From: Sphingomonas sp. Root241
Lineage (GTDB): Bacteria > Pseudomonadota > Alphaproteobacteria > Sphingomonadales > Sphingomonadaceae
Reading direction: 5' to 3'
DNA length: 64,000 bases
Assembly: GCF_001428865.1 (NCBI RefSeq)
Contig: NZ_LMIV01000001.1
Location: 1,229,964-1,293,963, forward strand
Below the pieces are notes generated by a model. That model was given only the letters and a program-made list of their open reading frames with translations. It ran no database searches and was not told the origin of the DNA. Numbering within the stretch: position 1 is the first letter of the stretch; each line of letters starts with the position of its first letter. Below, in pieces: positions 48,501 through 58,733 of this stretch. A program made the translations under genes and the position numbers.

Positions 48501-49006
48501 CGGCACTGATCGAAGATGCCCGTTGGCGCACCTCGGCGCGCGGCAACCGCTATCTGATGGCGACGATCTCCGATCAGAGCGGGCAGGTGCTCACCACCTG
48601 CTTCGACGATATTGCGGCCGCGGACATGGAAGAGGCGGCGCGTGCGGGGGGGTGCGCTGTGCTCACCGTCGAACTCGACAAGCGGCCGGGCGAGGATACG
48701 CCGCGCGTGTCGGTCAAGCGCGTCCAGCCGTTCGAGAGCATCGCCAATGTCGCGCGACTGCTGGTCGATCTGGTCATCGACGACGCGGCTGCGCTGCCCC
48801 GCCTCTCGGAGATGATCGGCGATGCTCGCGGCGGACGCTGCACCGTCCGTCTCTGGGCGCCGCTCGGGCCCGAGGGACAGGCCGAAGTGGTGATCGGCCG
48901 CAACTTCCGGATCGATGAGGAGCTGCTTGCGCGGATCGCCGAAATGCCCGGCGTGCGCTCGGCGGAGTTTGCCAGCACCGCAGCGATGCTCGCGGTAGCC
49001 GCCTAA
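45527..49006 (+). CDS. dnaE: DNA polymerase III alpha subunit
   Basis: DnaE1 is the main replicative polymerase. The 1159-residue protein begins with a PHP domain ([20 protein letters not shown]). Polymerase motifs include [21 protein letters not shown] (about 362-382), [17 protein letters not shown] with two catalytic Asp, and [18 protein letters not shown]. Helix-hairpin-helix and OB-fold regions follow near 800-1060. The PHP metal residues look degenerate, as in E. coli-type DnaE that relies on a separate epsilon exonuclease. It stands alone behind a 242-base upstream gap. Confidence 0.97.
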   Translation: [1159 protein letters not shown]

Positions 49007-49131
49007 CTCCCCATCATCCTGGCCTTGTGCCGGAGGTGTGCCGGTAACGATTATTGCTGGCGACCGGTCCTCTCGACTCACCACACGTTCCAGGCATACC
49101 CTCTCCTCAAAAATAAGAGCGGAGAAGAGCG

Positions 49132-50715
49132 ATGCTGGGTGGGATGCAGGATTTCGAGCTGCGCGTGATGCGTCTGCTCGATCACGCCGCGCGCGAGCAT
49201 GGGCCGCGCGAGATCGTCACGCGCTGGGCCGACGGCACCGAGACTCGCACGAATTGGGCCGGGATCGCGCACGATGCTCGCCGGCTGGCGCAGGCGCTCG
49301 AACGGCTCGGGGTGCAGCCCGGTGAACGCGTCGCCACGCTGGCGATGAATCACAGCCGCCACCTCGTGGCGTGGTACGGAACGATCGGCATGGGCGGTGT
49401 CATCCACACGATCAACCCGCGCCTATTCGAGGATCAGCTCGCCTTCGTCGCCAACCATGCCGAGGACCGGGTGCTGCTGTATGACCGGGCCTTCCAGCCC
49501 ATCGTTGACAAGCTCAAGCCGCAATGGAGCACGATCCGCCATTATGTCTGCTTCGACGATGGTGCGTTCGAAACGCTGCTAGACGCCGAAACCGGCGATT
49601 ATGCCTGGGTCGAGGGCGGCGAGCGTGAGCCGTGCATGCTCTGCTACACCAGCGGCACCACCGGTAATCCCAAGGGCGTGCTCTACACGCACCGCTCGAC
49701 CGTGATCCACGCGATCACCGAGCTCCAGCCCGCCGAGTTCGATCTCTCGACCCAATCGGTGGCGATGCCGATCGTGCCGATGTTCCACGCAGTCGGCTGG
49801 GGTCTGCCCTTCGCCGGCGCTGCGGTGGGCGCGAAGTTTGTCTTCTCGGCGATCAATGAGCCCAAAGTGCTGTGCGAACTGATGAATCGCGAGAAAGTGA
49901 CGCACAGCGCAGGCGTGCCGACGGTCTGGTTCGCGATGTTCCAGTATATGGACGCGACCGGCGCGGCGCCCGAGCACCTGAAGATCGTCACGATTGGCGG
50001 CTCGGCGGCGCCGCGCGCGATGATCGAGCGCCTCATGAAGATGGGCATCCGCGTCAATCACGCCTGGGGAATGACCGAGACCTCGCCGATCGGCACGATG
50101 GGTGCGCCGTCGCCCGATTTCGATCGGCTCAGCTTCGAAGAACAGGTCGATCAGGTCTCGAAACAGGGCAAGGTGCCGTTCGGAGTCGAGCTGCGCGTGG
50201 TCGACGAGGAAGGCGTGGAGCAGCCGCGCGACGGCAAGAGCTCCGGCCGCCTCCAGGTCCGCGGTCCCTGGATCATCCGCCAATATTTCGGCGAGGAGCA
50301 GCTCGCGGTCGATCCCGACAATTGGTTCGACACCGGCGACGTCGCCGTCCTCCACCCGGACGGGACGATGCAGATCACCGATCGCGCCAAGGACGTGATC
50401 AAATCGGGCGGCGAATGGATCAGCTCGGTCGAGCTGGAGAATGCCGCTGTCGGCTGCGCCGGTGTCGCCGAGGCGGCGGCGATCGGGGTGTTCCATCCCA
50501 AATGGGACGAGCGCCCGATCCTGCTGGTGGTCCGCAAGCCCGATAGCGCTGTGACCGTCGATCAGATTCAAGCATATCTCGAGAAGCAGGTGGCCAAATG
50601 GTGGCTGCCCGACGAGATCCACTTCGTCGAGAGCCTGCCGCACACCGCCACCGGCAAGCTACTCAAGACTGCGATTCGCGCGCAGTACAAGGACTTCAAG
50701 CTGGCCGCGGCCTGA
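49132..50715 (+). CDS. Long-chain acyl-CoA synthetase (AMP-forming)
   Basis: A 527-residue ANL-superfamily enzyme that activates a carboxylic acid to its CoA thioester. The AMP-binding loop is [21 protein letters not shown] (about 166-186), followed by [39 protein letters not shown] and [13 protein letters not shown], with the final catalytic Lys in [12 protein letters not shown]. It resembles medium/long-chain fatty acid ligases of proteobacteria. The ATG at 49132 follows GGAGAAGAG. It is convergent with the aminopeptidase gene, 28 bases apart. Confidence 0.92.
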   Translation: MLGGMQDFELRVMRLLDHAAREHGPREIVTRWADGTETRTNWAGIAHDARRLAQALERLGVQPGERVATLAMNHSRHLVAWYGTIGMGGVIHTINPRLFEDQLAFVANHAEDRVLLYDRAFQPIVDKLKPQWSTIRHYVCFDDGAFETLLDAETGDYAWVEGGEREPCMLCYTSGTTGNPKGVLYTHRSTVIHAITELQPAEFDLSTQSVAMPIVPMFHAVGWGLPFAGAAVGAKFVFSAINEPKVLCELMNREKVTHSAGVPTVWFAMFQYMDATGAAPEHLKIVTIGGSAAPRAMIERLMKMGIRVNHAWGMTETSPIGTMGAPSPDFDRLSFEEQVDQVSKQGKVPFGVELRVVDEEGVEQPRDGKSSGRLQVRGPWIIRQYFGEEQLAVDPDNWFDTGDVAVLHPDGTMQITDRAKDVIKSGGEWISSVELENAAVGCAGVAEAAAIGVFHPKWDERPILLVVRKPDSAVTVDQIQAYLEKQVAKWWLPDEIHFVESLPHTATGKLLKTAIRAQYKDFKLAAA

Positions 50716-50743
50716 AACCCCCTCGCCCCAAGGGAGAGGGAAA

Positions 50744-53368
50744 CTATCTCCCCAATACCGCCGCGCTGACCTCGCTCGCCTTCGCGTCCTTGAACCGCGC
50801 GCAGTTGCGGATCGCCTCCAGCGCGCGGTCGAGATCGAGCGTGCTGTCGTTGGCGAGTTGCGGACGCAATTTGGCGTCGACCGCGGTTGCCGCCTCGTTG
50901 GTGCACAGCACGTTGAACATCTGCGCGGCACGTGCCGAGAAGATGCCGCCGCCGCCCGCCGCCTTGGAGAAGGTGTCGAAATTGGTCAGCATATAGTCCG
51001 AGGCGATATCGCGCGTCTTCGACGATCCCAGGAAGCTGGAGGTCGCATAGAGCCGGCCGACCTGCGGCAGGCGCGGATCCTTGAACTCGTTCAGGAACCA
51101 GCGCGCGACATCGGGATTGCCCGAATTGCCGATCGCCTGGAACGCGATTTGGCGCAGCATCGGATCCTGTCCGGCAAGCCCCTTTTCCGCGACGGCCTTC
51201 GCCAGCGGCACACCCTTGTCCTCGATGTCCAGCGACAGTGCGAGCTGCCCGAATTGCGGATCGAGCGCCTTGGCGTCACCGGCCAGATATGCGTCGGCCG
51301 CGGCAGTCAGCTTGGCTCGCACGGCGGCGTCGCCCCCGGCGCCGGCGACAAGCTGCACCATGTCGCTGCGCAGCTTCTTGCGGTCCGGCGTGTCGGATGC
51401 ATGCGCGCCCGCGGCGGGATCGAAGCCGAGCTGGGCGAGCTTGGGGCCATAGATATCGGCAATCAGCTTGCGGTAGGCGGGAAGCGCCGCGTCGCTGATC
51501 AATCCGCGCCGCAGCATCCCGCGCAGCCGCGTGCCGTTGTCGAGCGCGGCGTTGGAGGCGGGGTGCGCCGCCATCGCGCGCGCCAGCGCCACCAGCTGCG
51601 GATATTTGGCCTTGCCCGCATAGAACGACGCCCAGAGGCTGTCGGTGACGGCCAACGCCTCGCCTTCGGGAAGCGTCGGTGCGGCCGCGATCAGCGCGTT
51701 CCACTCCGCCGGGTCCATGTCGAAGCGATAATAACCCCAGCCGCCCGCATTGGGGACGATCACGCCGTCGCCCTTCGCCTCGATCGCGCCGCTCGGCTTG
51801 TCGAGAAGCGTGCAGCTGCGCACCGCCGCGCGGCGGACGCAGACCGGCAGGATCCATTGGGTGGCGGGCAGGTTGCTGCCGAAATAGGCATAGCGTGACT
51901 GGCTGGCGGTCAATGCATCGCCGTCGCGCTTCAGCGTCACCACCGGCACGCCCTGCTGATCGACGAAGCTCCTGAGCGACGCCAGCACGCGCGGATCGTG
52001 CGCGGCGCTGGCGAGCGAATCGAAGAACTGGTCGGTGGTGGCGTTGCCGTGATGGTAACGCTGCATGTGCAGCCGTACGCCGTCGCGGAACTTCTCCTCG
52101 CCCAGATAGGCGGCGATCATCGCCACCACCTGGCCGCCCTTGCCATAAGTGATCTGGTCGAACGCCGCGTCGATATTGGCGTCGTTGGTGATCTTCTCGT
52201 GGATCGGGCGCCCGGCGCCGAGTGCGTCGATCTGCATCGCGTCGAACGCTTCGTCGATCGCCGAGACGCCGATGTTTAGGTCGGGTCGCCACTCGTTGCC
52301 GATGCGATAGCCCATCCAGTTGGCGAAGCTCTCGTTGAGCCAGATATCGTCCCACCAGGCTGGCGTGACGACATCGCCGAACCATTGGTGCGACAGCTCG
52401 TGCGCGACGACCATGCCGAAGGTCTGCTTGTCCTCGGTCGGCGCGTTCTCGTCCAGGAAGAGGATGCCGTCGCCATAGATGTCGGCGCCCGCATTCTCCA
52501 TCGCGCCCGGCATCACCGGCGAGCCGATCTGGTCGAGCTTCGGATAGGGAAAGGGTTGGTCGAAATAATGCTCGAGCAAGGCGACGATCTTCTTGGAGCC
52601 CTCGAGCGCATAGGCCATCTGCCCGGCATAGGGCTTGGTGCCGACGATGCGCAGCGGCAGCGGCTTCGGGCGTTGCGGCGTAGCGGGCACGGCGCCCTGA
52701 ACGGTGACGAACGGCCCGGTCACGAGCGCGACGAGATAGGTCGGCAGCGGCTCGGTCGGCGCGAAACGGTGCTTGACCAGCTTGCCCACGGAGAGCGGCT
52801 TGCCCTGCTCGGGCGCGTTGCTGACCGCGACGAAGCCGGGCTTCGTGGTCACGCTGACGGTGAAGGGTGTCTTGTATCCGGGCTGGTCGAACGACGGGAA
52901 GGCCGCGCGCGCGTCGATCGATTCGAACTGCGACCAGCTATACCAGTCGTCGCCTACCTTGATCCGGTACAGCCCCGAGGGCCCGCCTGCGAACGCTGCG
53001 TCGTAATCGAACTTGAGCGTCAGCTTGCCCGCAGGAATCGTTCGGCCGAAATCGACTTGCGCCAGTCCGGTCGGGCTCTTCTGCGTGAAGGTGACAGGCG
53101 TCTCGCGCTTGCCGATCTTCACGACGGCCTTCGCCACCTTGAGGTCGCGTCCGTGCATGAAGATCGAGGCTGCGGGCTGCTTCAGCTCGACGTCGATCTC
53201 GGTATGGCCGGAGAAGCGCTCCCGCTCGGGCAGGATCGTCATGTCGAGCCGATAGGCGATCGGCTTCACCGTATCGGGGAGCTTGCCGGTCGGGAGCGGC
53301 GGGGCGGATTGGGCGAGAGCGGAAGCGGGGACAACGAAGGCGCAGAGCGCAAGCAGGAAGACGCGCAT
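50744..53368 (-). CDS. Secreted M1-family aminopeptidase
   Basis: An 874-residue zinc aminopeptidase with a signal peptide ([20 protein letters not shown]), so it acts in the periplasm or outside. The substrate motif GAMEN is at 288-292, the zinc site [10 protein letters not shown] at 323-332 and the second Glu in WLNESFANW (Glu346). The C-terminal half is the ERAP1-like helical domain. The layout is that of membrane-less aminopeptidase N relatives common in sphingomonads. It is divergent from the rut genes. Confidence 0.95.
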   Translation of the reverse strand: MRVFLLALCAFVVPASALAQSAPPLPTGKLPDTVKPIAYRLDMTILPERERFSGHTEIDVELKQPAASIFMHGRDLKVAKAVVKIGKRETPVTFTQKSPTGLAQVDFGRTIPAGKLTLKFDYDAAFAGGPSGLYRIKVGDDWYSWSQFESIDARAAFPSFDQPGYKTPFTVSVTTKPGFVAVSNAPEQGKPLSVGKLVKHRFAPTEPLPTYLVALVTGPFVTVQGAVPATPQRPKPLPLRIVGTKPYAGQMAYALEGSKKIVALLEHYFDQPFPYPKLDQIGSPVMPGAMENAGADIYGDGILFLDENAPTEDKQTFGMVVAHELSHQWFGDVVTPAWWDDIWLNESFANWMGYRIGNEWRPDLNIGVSAIDEAFDAMQIDALGAGRPIHEKITNDANIDAAFDQITYGKGGQVVAMIAAYLGEEKFRDGVRLHMQRYHHGNATTDQFFDSLASAAHDPRVLASLRSFVDQQGVPVVTLKRDGDALTASQSRYAYFGSNLPATQWILPVCVRRAAVRSCTLLDKPSGAIEAKGDGVIVPNAGGWGYYRFDMDPAEWNALIAAAPTLPEGEALAVTDSLWASFYAGKAKYPQLVALARAMAAHPASNAALDNGTRLRGMLRRGLISDAALPAYRKLIADIYGPKLAQLGFDPAAGAHASDTPDRKKLRSDMVQLVAGAGGDAAVRAKLTAAADAYLAGDAKALDPQFGQLALSLDIEDKGVPLAKAVAEKGLAGQDPMLRQIAFQAIGNSGNPDVARWFLNEFKDPRLPQVGRLYATSSFLGSSKTRDIASDYMLTNFDTFSKAAGGGGIFSARAAQMFNVLCTNEAATAVDAKLRPQLANDSTLDLDRALEAIRNCARFKDAKASEVSAAVLGR

Positions 53369-53490
53369 CGGGATTCCTTGAAGGGATAAAGACGCTTAAG
53401 CGGCGAACTGCTCTAGGGCAATAGCACACCGGAGGCCTTGCGGGCTGCCTGCGCTTGGTTCACCTTCGCATGCGCAAAAGAGGACGCTGC

Positions 53491-54225
53491 ATGGATCAGG
53501 CGGATGGCGTGACGGTTGGAACCGCAGCGGCGAGCGCGGCGGCGGTGATGTTGCCGGCGCGGCCCGAGCCGATCCGGGTTGTCCCGTCCGAGACCGCCGT
53601 CGTCGTGATCGACATGCAGAACGCCTATGCCTCGTCCGGCGGCTATGTCGATCAGGCGGGGTTCGACATTTCGGGCGCGGCGGGGACGATCGACCAAATC
53701 TCCAAGGTGCTCGACGTGGCGCGTGGGGCGGGTGTGCAGGTGGTCTATCTGCAGAATGGCTGGGACCCGGATTATGTCGAGGCGGGCGGCCCCGGATCGC
53801 CCAATTGGCACAAATCCAATGCGCTCAAGACGATGCGCAAGCGTCCCGAACTGGCCGGCCAGCTGCTCGCACGCGGCGGCTGGGACTATGATCTGGTCGA
53901 CGGGCTCAAGCCGCAGCCGGGCGACATCGTCATCGGCAAGACGCGCTATTCGGCCTTCTTCAATTCGCAGCTCGATTCCGTGCTGCGCTCTCGCGGCATC
54001 AAGACGATCGTGTTCGTCGGCATCGCCACCAATGTCTGCGTCGAGAGCACGCTGCGCGATGGCTTCCACCTCGAATATTTCGGCGTGATGCTCGAGGACG
54101 CGACGCACCATCTCGGTCCGCCGATGATGCAGGAGGCGACGGTGTACAATGTCGAGAAATTCTTCGGCTGGGTGAGCACCACCGCGGATTTCTGCGGCAG
54201 CTTCGGCCAGATCCCCAAGGAGTAA
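53491..54225 (+). CDS. rutB: Peroxyureidoacrylate amidohydrolase RutB
   Basis: RutB hydrolyses the ureidoacrylate peracid made by RutA, releasing ammonia and carbon dioxide in uracil breakdown. The 244-residue isochorismatase-type enzyme has [15 protein letters not shown] (Asp about 40), the Lys region [10 protein letters not shown] and the nucleophile in [16 protein letters not shown] (Cys about 180). [18 protein letters not shown] is specific to RutB. The ATG at 53491 follows GAGG; an upstream in-frame start has poor context. It leads rutB-rutC-rutD-rutA. Confidence 0.95.
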   Translation: MDQADGVTVGTAAASAAAVMLPARPEPIRVVPSETAVVVIDMQNAYASSGGYVDQAGFDISGAAGTIDQISKVLDVARGAGVQVVYLQNGWDPDYVEAGGPGSPNWHKSNALKTMRKRPELAGQLLARGGWDYDLVDGLKPQPGDIVIGKTRYSAFFNSQLDSVLRSRGIKTIVFVGIATNVCVESTLRDGFHLEYFGVMLEDATHHLGPPMMQEATVYNVEKFFGWVSTTADFCGSFGQIPKE

Positions 54226-54228
54226 ATA

Positions 54229-54612
54229 ATGCCTTTCGAACCGATCAACCCGCCGCAATTCCCCACTCCGATCGCACCCTATTCGGCCGGCGCGAAGGCG
54301 GGAAATACGGTCTATGTCTCGGGCGTGCTGGCGCTGGGCGAGGGGGGAGTGGTACTCCATGTCGGCGATGCTGCCGCGCAGACCCGGCACGTGCTCGACG
54401 TGATCAGGATCACGCTGGAGGCCGCGGGAGCAACCCTTGAGGACGTGGCGATGAACCATATCTTCCTCAAGGATTTGGGCGATTATGCCGCGTTCAATGC
54501 GGTCTATGCCGAGTATTTTCCCGGTGCCAAGCCCGCGCGCTATTGCATCAAATGCGATCTGGTGAAGCCCGACTGTCTTGTCGAGATCGCCAGCGTGGCG
54601 CACATCGGTTGA
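54229..54612 (+). CDS. rutC: 3-aminoacrylate deaminase RutC (RidA family)
   Basis: RutC, a YjgF/RidA-family protein, acts on aminoacrylate formed in the Rut pathway. The 127-residue protein shows [20 protein letters not shown] (about 13-32), [14 protein letters not shown] and the conserved [17 protein letters not shown] end, with Arg about 104 at the ligand site. It begins 3 bases after rutB and overlaps rutD. Confidence 0.93.
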   Translation: MPFEPINPPQFPTPIAPYSAGAKAGNTVYVSGVLALGEGGVVLHVGDAAAQTRHVLDVIRITLEAAGATLEDVAMNHIFLKDLGDYAAFNAVYAEYFPGAKPARYCIKCDLVKPDCLVEIASVAHIG

Positions 54613-55382
54613 TCCATGGGCTCTATTGGGAGGAGCATGGCAGCGGCCCGCCGCTGATCCTTTCGGCGGGACTGGGCGGATCGGGCAATTACTGGCTGCC
54701 GAACCTGCCGGCGCTCGCCGAGCGCCACCGCGTCATCCTCTACGACCATCGCGGCACTGGCCGCAGCGACCGCACGCTGCCCGAGACGGTGACGGTCGAG
54801 CAGCTGGGTGACGACATCCTCGCGCTGATCGAAGGGCTTGGCCTGCGCAGCGCCACGATCATCGGCCACGCCGCGGGCGCGGCAGCCGGGCTGGCGGCTG
54901 CACTCACGGCCCCTGGACGCATCGACCGGCTCGTCCTCGTCAATGGCTGGTCGGCGCCCGACCCGCATTTCCTGCGCTGCTTCGAGACGCGGCTGGCACT
55001 GCTGCGCGACAGCGGCCCGCGTGCCTATCTGCGCGCCCAGCCGCTCTTTCTCTATCCGGCCAACTGGATGTCCGAGAACGCTGCGCGACTCGCCGCCGAG
55101 GATGAGGCCCATCTCGCCCATTTCGCCGGGGCTGAGACCTATGAGAAGCGCATCGCCGCGCTCGCCGCCTTCGATGTCGACGCGCATCTTGGCGAAATAA
55201 CCGCGCCCACTCTTGCGCTCGCCGCCACCGATGACATGCTCGTGCCCAGCAACTGCTCGACGCGGCTGGCGGAGGGCATCGCGGGAGCCAGACTGGCAAC
55301 GATGCCCTGGGGCGGCCACGCCTGCAACGTGACCGATCCCGAAACCTTCAACCGCCTCGTGCTCGATTTTCTGGGGGAATAG
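54609..55382 (+). CDS. rutD: Aminoacrylate hydrolase RutD
   Basis: RutD is an alpha/beta-hydrolase-fold protein that speeds the breakdown of aminoacrylate in the Rut pathway. The 257-residue product begins [20 protein letters not shown] and shows [24 protein letters not shown] and [11 protein letters not shown], where Ala replaces the nucleophile Ser as is known for RutD-type proteins. The His lies in [15 protein letters not shown]. The TTG at 54609 overlaps the rutC stop (TTGA) and gives the conserved N-terminus; upstream in-frame starts lie inside rutC. Confidence 0.92.
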   Translation: MIHGLYWEEHGSGPPLILSAGLGGSGNYWLPNLPALAERHRVILYDHRGTGRSDRTLPETVTVEQLGDDILALIEGLGLRSATIIGHAAGAAAGLAAALTAPGRIDRLVLVNGWSAPDPHFLRCFETRLALLRDSGPRAYLRAQPLFLYPANWMSENAARLAAEDEAHLAHFAGAETYEKRIAALAAFDVDAHLGEITAPTLALAATDDMLVPSNCSTRLAEGIAGARLATMPWGGHACNVTDPETFNRLVLDFLGE

Positions 55383-55384
55383 CC

Positions 55385-56446
55385 ATGCAAGTCGGTGTCT
55401 TCGTGCCCATCAACAACAATGGCTGGCTGATCAGCGAGAACGCGCCGCAATACATGCCGAGCTTCGATCTCAACAAGGAGATCGCGATCCGCGCCGAGAA
55501 GCACGGCCTCGATTTCCTCCTCTCGATGATCAAGCTGCGCGGTTTTGGCGGCAAGACCGAGTTTTGGGAATATGGCCTCGAAAGCTTCACGCTGATGGCC
55601 GGACTCGCCGCGGTAACCGAGAAGATCAAGATCTACGCGACATGCCCCACGCTGGTGATCCCGCCCGCCTTTGCCGCGCGGATGTGCAACACGATCGACA
55701 GCATCAGCCATGGCCGCTTCGGATTGAACCTGATCACCGGCTGGCAGCGCCCCGAGTACAGCCAGATGGGCCTGTGGCCGGGCGACGAGCATTTCCGCAA
55801 CCGTTACCAGATGCTCGACGAATATGCCCGGATCCTGCGCGAGCTGTGGGAAACCGGACGCAGCGATTTCAAGGGCGAATATTACCAGATGGACGACTGC
55901 CTCGTCCGGCCGAAGCCCGAAGGCGACATGAAGATCATCTGCGCAGGCTCCTCGGACGAAGGCCTCGCATTCTCGGCAAAGTGGGCGGATTATGCCTTCT
56001 GCCTCGGCAAGGGCGTCAACACGCCCACCGCCTTCGCCTTCAACAACGAGCGCCTCGCCGCCGCGACCGAAAAGACCGGACGCGACGTCTCGGTCTTCGT
56101 CCTCGTCATGATCATCGCCGCCGAGACCGATGCGGAGGCAATGGCCAAGTGGAAGTCGTACAATGACGGCGTCGATATCGACGCGATCTCCTGGCTCAAG
56201 GATCAGGGCGCGGCCGACAAGCACAATGCCACCACCAATGTCCGCCAGCTCGCCGCGCCCGAGGGGGCGGTGAACATCAACATGGGCACCTTAGTTGGCA
56301 GCTATGAGAGCGTCGCGCGGATGCTCGACGAGATGGCCGAAGTGCCCAATACCGGCGGCGTGCTGCTCACTTTCGACGACTTCCTCGAAGGCGTCGAGAA
56401 TTTCGGCACGCGCATCCAGCCGCTGATGAAGAGCCGCCAAGGCTGA
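55385..56446 (+). CDS. rutA: Pyrimidine monooxygenase RutA
   Basis: RutA opens the uracil ring with FMNH2 and oxygen. The 353-residue luciferase-family protein has the signature start [20 protein letters not shown], then [20 protein letters not shown] and [20 protein letters not shown]. The FMN-binding TxxRxL-type stretch is in the [12 protein letters not shown] segment. It lies 2 bases after rutD. RutF, the flavin reductase, is not in the window and must come from elsewhere. Confidence 0.96.
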   Translation: MQVGVFVPINNNGWLISENAPQYMPSFDLNKEIAIRAEKHGLDFLLSMIKLRGFGGKTEFWEYGLESFTLMAGLAAVTEKIKIYATCPTLVIPPAFAARMCNTIDSISHGRFGLNLITGWQRPEYSQMGLWPGDEHFRNRYQMLDEYARILRELWETGRSDFKGEYYQMDDCLVRPKPEGDMKIICAGSSDEGLAFSAKWADYAFCLGKGVNTPTAFAFNNERLAAATEKTGRDVSVFVLVMIIAAETDAEAMAKWKSYNDGVDIDAISWLKDQGAADKHNATTNVRQLAAPEGAVNINMGTLVGSYESVARMLDEMAEVPNTGGVLLTFDDFLEGVENFGTRIQPLMKSRQG

Positions 56447-56706
56447 TCTTGCGTACCCGAAACGATTAGGCTAGGGCCCCGCATCCCGCGGGTCTCGGCC
56501 ACGGGGCGAATTGGAGAAGAGAATTGCTGGACTTCCATTTCCTGTCGGGGATCACCCCGGGAAGCGTCCGCACTCTCCCGTAAACGCCTGACCCAGGCGT
56601 CGCGGGGAGGGCAGCTGCTCCCCCGCGGATAAATCCCACAAACGAATGAAACGCCCCGAGCGAAGCCGCGCGTCTGCGCACCGTCTAGCCGGGCCGGGAT
56701 TGGGTT
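56447..56706. other. Gap after rutA with short leader-like frame and hairpins
   Basis: A 260-base gap. It holds a 19-codon frame (56524-56583, TTG start with GGAGAAG before it) and three consecutive hairpins: CGGGG/CCCCG (56546-56559), ACGCC/GGCGT (56584-56600) and CGCGGGG/CCCCGCG (56601-56627). None has a clear U-run. It may be the rutA terminator region, the leader of the ATPase gene, or both. Confidence 0.4.
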
Positions 56707-58659
56707 ATGATGCACGAACACGAAATCGTCCGGGGCATGCTGCTCCGGATCGGCCGGGATGTCTCCGGCACCACGCCGCTGGCCAAGGCGGTGCTCGGCT
56801 GGGCGCGTCCGCATGCGCGCTGGCTGCTCGGCGAGCGCGATGAGAAGGCGCGGCTCGGCTGGCGCGATCTGCGCAAACCGGCGATCCTCGACGTGCCGGG
56901 CGACCCGGTGCGCCCGCTCGAGGTCGCGTGGCGGCTGGCGGAGGCGCTGCGCTTCGATGCGGCGGACACGCGCGTGCTCGTCGCGGCAGTGGCGATCGAG
57001 CGTTGCCCACGGGCCCGCGCGCTCGGCCAGGTGCTCGCCGAGCAGGAATACGACCTCTCGCAGATGCTCGCCGAATTGGCGGGGATCGAGCCGCACGCGC
57101 TGCGCCGTTCGCAGCCGCTGCGGCTCGGGCTGGTCAAGCTCTACACGCGGCGCGGCGGCGGCGTGGAGATCGACATCGGCTGGACGGTCGATCGGTTGAT
57201 CGAGCGCCCGGTGGCCGATGCCGACGGGCTGCTCGAGATCGCGGTAGGCCCACGCCAGCAGGCGCGGCTCGGCCCCGGCGACTTCATCGGGCGCGAGGCC
57301 GATATCGGCTTTCTCGTCCGGCTGCTCGCTGGTGCGGTCAGTGCCCGCGCGGCGGGGGTCAACATCCTGGTCCACGGGCCGCCGGGAACCGGCAAGACCG
57401 AGCTCGCGCGCACGCTCGCGGCGGCGGCCGATGTGCCGCTCTACAGCGTGGGTGAGGCCGATGAGGATGGCGACGAACCGACTCGCTGGGACCGCGTCAA
57501 CGCGCTCAAGCTGGCGCACCGCATGCTCGCCGAGCGCGGAGGCGCGGCGTTGCTGTTCGACGAGATGGAAGACCTGATCGGCGACGTGCAGCCGGGCAAG
57601 GGCGACTGGATGCGCGGACGCCAGGGATCGAAGCTTTGGGTCAACCGGCTGGTCGAGACCAATCCGGTGCCTGTGCTCTGGACGACCAACGCGATCGGCA
57701 ACCTCGATCCGGCGATCGTCCGGCGGATGAGCTATGTCCTGCATCTTGGCACGCCGTCGCATGCGGCGGGGCTCGGCATGCTCGATCGCATCGGCCGCGA
57801 GGAAGGCGTCGCCTTTCCCGACGCGGTGCGCGCGCTGGTCGGCGCTGCGCCCGAGGCGGCGTCGGTGCTGCGCGTCGCGGCGCGGGCAGGGCAGCTCGCC
57901 GGCGAGCCCGAGGATATCGGGCGCGCCGCCGAGTCGCTCGTCCTCGCGCTGCGGCGGGGTGCGCCCGTGCCGGTGGTGGACGGCACGGTCGACCTCTCGC
58001 TGTTCGAAGCGGACCGCGATCTCGAGGCGTTGTTCGCCGGTATCGCCGCGCCGGGCGCGCCGGCGGACATCTCGCTGCTGCTCACTGGGCCGCCGGGCAC
58101 GGGAAAGACCGGTCTCGCGCACCATCTCGCGCGTGCGCTCGATCGGCCGCTGCTCGTCAAGCGCGCGTCGGATCTGCTCTCGAAATGGGTGGGCGGGACG
58201 GAGCAGCAGATTGCCGAGTCGTTTCGCGAGGCCGAGCTGCGCGGCGCGGTGTTGCTGTTCGACGAAGTGGATTCGCTCCTCTTCGATCGCGGCACCGCGA
58301 CGCGCAATTGGGAGGTGGGGCAAGTGAACGAGCTGCTGAGCTGGCTCGATCGCCACCCCTTGCCGTTCGTGGCGGCGACCAACCATGTCGAGCGGCTCGA
58401 CCCCGCGGCGCTCCGGCGCTTCGTGTTCAAGCTCCAGCTCGATCCGCTCGGGCCGGCCCGCGCGGCGGCGGCGTGGGAACGCTTCTTCGGCAGTCCGGCA
58501 CCCGCCGGGCTGGCGGAGATCGCCAATCTGACGCCGGGCGATTTCGCGGTCGTACGGCGCCAGCTCCGTTTCGCCGGCGGGGACACGGGCTTCATCCTCG
58601 CGCGGCTCCGCGCCGAGGTCGAGGCCAAGCCCGGGGCGACGGGGCGGCTGGGGTTCTGA
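56707..58659 (+). CDS. Two-module AAA+ ATPase
   Basis: A 650-residue protein with two AAA modules. The first has Walker A GPPGTGKT (224-231), Walker B LLFDEMED (282-289) and sensor TTN (326-328). The second has Walker A GPPGTGKT (461-468), Walker B LLFDEVDS (516-523) and sensor ATN (557-559), with LSKWVGGTEQQIAESF as the pore/ISS-like segment. The N-terminal 190 residues are not a known recognition domain to me and carry a helical DNA-binding-like look. Architecture resembles CDC48/p97-type unfoldases, but the modules differ from each other and the first lacks a clear aromatic pore loop. The substrate is unknown. It stands alone, with an ATG overlapping a weak GGTT site. Confidence 0.8.
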   Translation: MMHEHEIVRGMLLRIGRDVSGTTPLAKAVLGWARPHARWLLGERDEKARLGWRDLRKPAILDVPGDPVRPLEVAWRLAEALRFDAADTRVLVAAVAIERCPRARALGQVLAEQEYDLSQMLAELAGIEPHALRRSQPLRLGLVKLYTRRGGGVEIDIGWTVDRLIERPVADADGLLEIAVGPRQQARLGPGDFIGREADIGFLVRLLAGAVSARAAGVNILVHGPPGTGKTELARTLAAAADVPLYSVGEADEDGDEPTRWDRVNALKLAHRMLAERGGAALLFDEMEDLIGDVQPGKGDWMRGRQGSKLWVNRLVETNPVPVLWTTNAIGNLDPAIVRRMSYVLHLGTPSHAAGLGMLDRIGREEGVAFPDAVRALVGAAPEAASVLRVAARAGQLAGEPEDIGRAAESLVLALRRGAPVPVVDGTVDLSLFEADRDLEALFAGIAAPGAPADISLLLTGPPGTGKTGLAHHLARALDRPLLVKRASDLLSKWVGGTEQQIAESFREAELRGAVLLFDEVDSLLFDRGTATRNWEVGQVNELLSWLDRHPLPFVAATNHVERLDPAALRRFVFKLQLDPLGPARAAAAWERFFGSPAPAGLAEIANLTPGDFAVVRRQLRFAGGDTGFILARLRAEVEAKPGATGRLGF

Positions 58660-58733
58660 ACCCCGGCCGCCCCGGCCATTGCCTCGAAGGCGTCTGTGCT
58701 TATGGTAGCGCTATCGTGCGGTGGAGGATGCAG

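Noticed and set aside
45446..49084. 1212-codon open frame antisense to dnaE
   Set aside because: It mirrors dnaE codon for codon. The product is rich in Arg, Gly and Asp runs and lacks any fold signature.
50716..50743. Bidirectional terminator between the acyl-CoA synthetase and the aminopeptidase
   Set aside because: A CCCTC/GAGGG hairpin is present, but the stem is short and there is no real T-run on either strand.
54609..55382. RutD as a pseudo-enzyme because the Ser of the elbow is Ala
   Set aside because: RutD proteins are known to lack a standard serine nucleophile, so this is normal for the family.
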